Below are positions 19,550 through 22,556 of a stretch of DNA of 22,556 bases, in pieces. The notes under the pieces were generated by a model. It made no database searches. It was not told the origin of the DNA and saw nothing but the letters and a program-made list of their open reading frames with translations. Both the position numbers and the translations under genes were made by a program. Source of the stretch: Larix sibirica (taxonomy: Eukaryota; Streptophyta; Pinopsida; Pinales; Pinaceae). Positions within the stretch are counted from its first letter, which is position 1; each line of letters starts with the position of its first letter. Location: contig NWUY0300005148.1 of NCBI GenBank assembly GCA_004151065.3, forward strand, positions 11,900 through 34,455, given 5' to 3'.

Positions 19550-20496
19550 CTATGCAACAATAAACGGTAAGACTATTTGCATAAACTCCTCATAGTTCAA
19601 ACTGGCTGAGCCAACATAACTTTTGTCTTTCTCCTTGAACTTATCAGTAAGTCCCTGCAGTAAGACAGTGGACGTGGTATATATCAGAGAGATTAATTCC
19701 TAAAATAAAAACATTATCCATTATCAAAAATTTATATTCAGATATATTTACTTTCTAGTAGATTGTTAAAATGAATTGCTTAACTATCTCTACAACTACT
19801 TGTAATATATTTATAGCCAGTATCCGTTATCACTCCCCACATTTGTTGCTTTGACACAACAAGGCACCCCGCTATATCTAACTGGGACAGGTATGAACTG
19901 GTTTTCCTGAACTTTACCTTAACAACAAGGCTGCACCTGCACATTCAAAAGTCATCAAGAAATTCTAATTAGGAAAAACATCAAATGGGTGCCCTTAACC
20001 AATGTAAGTCTCGTATAAAGTAATTTGTTGGTTACCACTAAGCACTCCATCTGAAATATAATGCCCATGAATAATTCATGAACCTGTATGCTCCTGCTTT
20101 GGCTCCATGATATATATAATTCTTGATTTTTTTTAATGTTCGCTAATAATATATAAGATGCAATTACCAATAAATAAGAAAAAAATTTACAATTGCATTA
20201 CAACCATATCATCGGCTTTAACCCAGAATAATTGTTCTTTGGTAAGTAACTTTATAGCATCAACATCCATTGTTTTTAAATTTTACATGATGAAGCCGTG
20301 ATTGAAATGCAAAAGGAACTTACTCTATGAAGTTATCATAATCAATTCCCCTGGATTGACCTGTCTTGTCATATTTTGAAAGCAGAGTTTGTAAAATTGT
20401 TGGTGATATCGAATATCCCATACTAAGGAGTGCATCCCGGAGTTCCATTGATTCAATCTTCCCACTACGATCTCTGTCAAACCTCTCAAAGATTGC
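19550..20496 (-). CDS. Penta-EF-hand calcium-binding protein (CML48/49/50 type), last three exons
   Basis: The protein is a plant relative of ALG-2/sorcin, a cytosolic calcium sensor family. The 5' exons are outside the window. Exon at 20496-20324 (173 bp) starts in phase 0 after a tgcag acceptor and encodes AIFERFDRDRSGKIESMEL. Its EF-hand loop DRDRSGKIESME is canonical (Asp 1, Asp 3, Ser 5, Glu 12). A degenerate EF-hand, KYDKTGQSRGIDYDNFIE, follows. The donor is a perfect GTAAGT. Microexon 19936-19918 (19 bp) completes Glu and adds CSLVVK, between a gtgcag acceptor and a GTAAAG donor. Last exon 19654-19550 begins after ctgcag and encodes GLTDKFKEKDKSYVGSAS through FMQIVLPFIVA and a TAG stop. 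Introns are 387 and 263 bp. The joined exons give 98 codons plus stop with no break, ending like Arabidopsis CML49/50. By family alignment these are EF3 to EF5; EF1, EF2 and the Pro/Gly/Tyr-rich N terminus are missing. Confidence 0.9.
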
Positions 20497-20652
20497 CTGC
20501 ATTTATAACACCAAATAAATCAAAATTTATTTGCAGTTCTTAGACAGAACAACCTCGCTGTCCTTGTTCATTTTGAGTTGCAGATGATGAAACTAGTTTC
20601 AGACAAAAGGAAAAAAATGGTACCATAGCATCGTTGATTACAATTGCAAATA

Positions 20653-21519
20653 GCTTTGATTGAACTTTCTAACAGAAGACTGAATTATTTGAAATAGAAT
20701 GCACACTCTGTACCAAAAGGTTTTTCATAACAAGACTAATTAGTAATTACATATCAGGAATACTTAAGGCAAGCAATTAAACTAGACATGAGAACTCTCA
20801 TTGTCACAAAAGGTGTCCCTTGAATATCAGGTTCTCAATCTCAGGGCCTCTGCTGATTAGTGTTTATGTCTACTTCTCAGGAGAAAGGAAAATCATTTCA
20901 TGCAAATCATGCGAATTACTTGAAACAAGGATGAAACTTGGCAGATTATGTTGGAAAGGCAAGGAAGTATTTCACCCATCTGGGCTGCTGAAGCCACAAT
21001 GAACCCTAAGTCTAAAATGTGTCTACAGTATTCATGCAAGTGCTGTAAACTTGGATTCAGGAAAAACTCAGCAGTGGTCATTAACTCAAATTGGAAACAG
21101 GAAAATCTCAGCAAGCATAAACTCAGACCTGAAAAACAAGGAAAAAAATTTGGTGACATGACAAACTTGGAAAATTTTGAAAAGCTAGTGAGAAATCGGA
21201 GAGTTATGCAACACTGATTCATGGAAAAGAGTTTCAGGATAACCAACTACAAATGACATCTACCAAATAAATACAAATAATATAAGTCGGGAGGAGTTCA
21301 AAGATAATCCAATCTATAAAATACATTAATAATAAATGTAAAGAAAATAACTATGACGTAAGACTTTGGGACACTCTTCGCATAACAATTGAAGCTAGAG
21401 AATTTTAGTCAAAATATTCATCATTTCATTATTTATTATCATGGTTTGAAATTTGATTCATGCCAAATTGTACTGCCAGTTTTCTTGTTGCAAAATAATT
21501 GAGAAATACTCTAGCCAAT
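20653..21519. repeat. Intronic direct repeat R1 (longest form)
   Basis: R1 lies in the intron upstream of the first visible EF-hand exon. It starts gctttgattgaactttctaa and contains blocks shared with R2 and R3: cacaaaagg (ending 20813), cagtattcatg (ending 21036), gctagtgagaaatcgg (from 21184), aagagtttcag and the tail caattgaagct...tttagtcaaaatat. At 867 bases it holds every segment seen in the other two and is the best model of the ancestral unit. Short frames in it (such as 20948-21217) have no family resemblance. I cannot assign it to a transposon class. Confidence 0.8.
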
Positions 21520-21957
21520 GCTTTGAATGAACTTTCTAACAGAAGACTAACAATTATTTGAAATGGAATGCACATACTCTGTAGCAACAGGCTTTTCATG
21601 ACAGGTCCACTTACATATCAGAAATAGACAAGGCAAGCAATTCAATTAAACAATGAACCCCCCTCATTATCACAAAAGGCTAGTGAGAAATCGGAGAGTT
21701 TTGCAACACTGATTCACGGACAAGAGTTTCAGTGTAACCAACTGATTTATATACATCTACCAAAATACAAATAATATAAAAGAACTATGATATAAACCGA
21801 CTTTGGAATACTCTTTGTGTACCAATTGAAGCTAAAGAGTTTTAGTCAAAATATCCATTATTCCTTTATTTATATATCATGGTTTGAAATTTGTTTTATG
21901 CCTAATTGTACTGTCAGTTTTCTTGTAGCAAAATAGTTGAGAACTACTCTAGCCGAT
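21520..21957. repeat. Intronic direct repeat R2 (internally deleted)
   Basis: R2 starts gctttgaatgaactttctaa. It follows R1 up to cacaaaagg (21679) and then jumps to ctagtgagaaatcgg, skipping the segment equivalent to about 20813-21183 of R1. The junction has the shared bases aaaag. A second, smaller loss corresponds to about 60 bases near 21280-21350 of R1. The remainder matches R1 to the end of the unit. Confidence 0.8.
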
Positions 21958-22398
21958 GCTTTGAATGAACTCTCTAACAGCAGGCTAACAATTATTTGAA
22001 ATGTAATGCACATACTCTGTAGCAACACGCTTTTCATGAGAGGTCCACTTACATATCAGGAATATATAAGGTAAGCAATTAAACTAAACAATGAGCCCTC
22101 CTCATTATCACAAAAGGTGACCCTTGAATATCACAGTCCTCAATCTCATGGGCCCCTGCTGATCACTGTTTATGTCTACTTCTAAGAAGAAAGGAAAACC
22201 ATTTCGTGCCAATTCCACACACATGTGAATTACTTCATACAAGGATGTCTTGGTAGATTATATTGGAACAGCAAGGAATATTTTCTCCCACTAGGGCTGT
22301 TGAAACCACTTTGAACATTACTAAGTCTAAGATGTGTCAGCAGTATTCATGCACAAGAGTTTCAATGTAACCAGCTACAAATGGCATCTACCAAATAA
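21958..22398. repeat. Intronic direct repeat R3 (different internal deletion)
   Basis: R3 starts gctttgaatgaactctctaa and, unlike R2, keeps the middle segment (cccttgaatatcac..., gggctgttgaaacc). At 22345-22351 (attcatg) it jumps from the equivalent of R1 21036 to that of about 21223, where R1 has a second attcatg. It ends at ctaccaaataa, after which similarity to R1 and R2 stops. R3 is closer to R2 than to R1 in its first 150 bases (for example catactctgtagcaac). Confidence 0.78.
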
Positions 22399-22556
22399 CT
22401 AGCATAGATCAATCTTAACCCTTAAAGCTATGGGCGTAAGATGGATATGCTAGTATTTTTTTCCCTTTTTTAATGTCGGACATCAATTTTCTCTCCATTT
22501 TAAATTTACTAGTGTTAGATCAACCACCAAAGAGTTGGCATCCCTTCCACCTCAAG

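Noticed and set aside
20893-21246. 117-codon minus-strand frame, the longest in the right half, overlapping an 89-codon + strand frame.
   Set aside because: It lies wholly inside intronic repeat R1. The equivalent parts of R2 and R3 are deleted or diverged, and there is no domain similarity or splice context.

Overview
This is plant nuclear DNA, most probably from a seed plant with a large, repeat-rich genome. A conifer or other gymnosperm is my best guess, based on deeply decayed LINE and Ty1/copia copies, sparse coding sequence and repeat-bearing introns. There is no operon structure, and I see no bacterial, viral or CRISPR-type system. Only one functional-looking gene is present; almost everything else is retroelement debris.

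Positions 1-14621 are two copies of the same 7310-base segment (1-7310 and 7312-14621), each ending in a single N (7311 and 14622). The copies are collinear without any indel. By eye they differ at five bases only (2588, 5083, 5086, 5103, 6223 and their partners at +7311). Both copies start and stop at exactly the same base, next to the Ns. The simplest reading is two near-identical contigs (alleles or assembly-graph variants) placed end to end, not a biological tandem duplication. Each copy holds, on the + strand: a TATA-like box; a long decayed reading frame with a Gln/Glu/Lys-rich coiled coil that I cannot assign to a family; a 3'-UTR-like stretch with AATAAA; then a decayed L1-type non-LTR retrotransposon (end of ORF1, APE-like endonuclease, reverse transcriptase, C-terminal region) carrying an internal 160-bp tandem duplication. 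The segment ends inside the head of a tRNA-derived SINE.

Positions 14589-14830 are that SINE, with A- and B-box-like motifs, flanked by a 17-bp target-site duplication with one mismatch. The left duplication lies at the end of the LINE and the right one in the unique flank. This supports the linkage across the second N, although 33 bases are present twice around it.

Positions 14848-18530 are intergenic repeats. They include an old Ty1/copia relic on the - strand (gag and integrase recognisable) whose integrase is interrupted by a 599-bp solo LTR (16727-17325) with a 6-bp direct repeat CATTAT at both ends.

Positions 19550-20496 on the - strand are the last three exons of a penta-EF-hand calcium-binding protein of the plant CML48/49/50 type, including a 19-bp microexon. 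The 5' exons lie beyond the right edge. The upstream intron (from 20497 to at least the window end) holds three degenerate direct repeats whose internal deletions have microhomology at their junctions.
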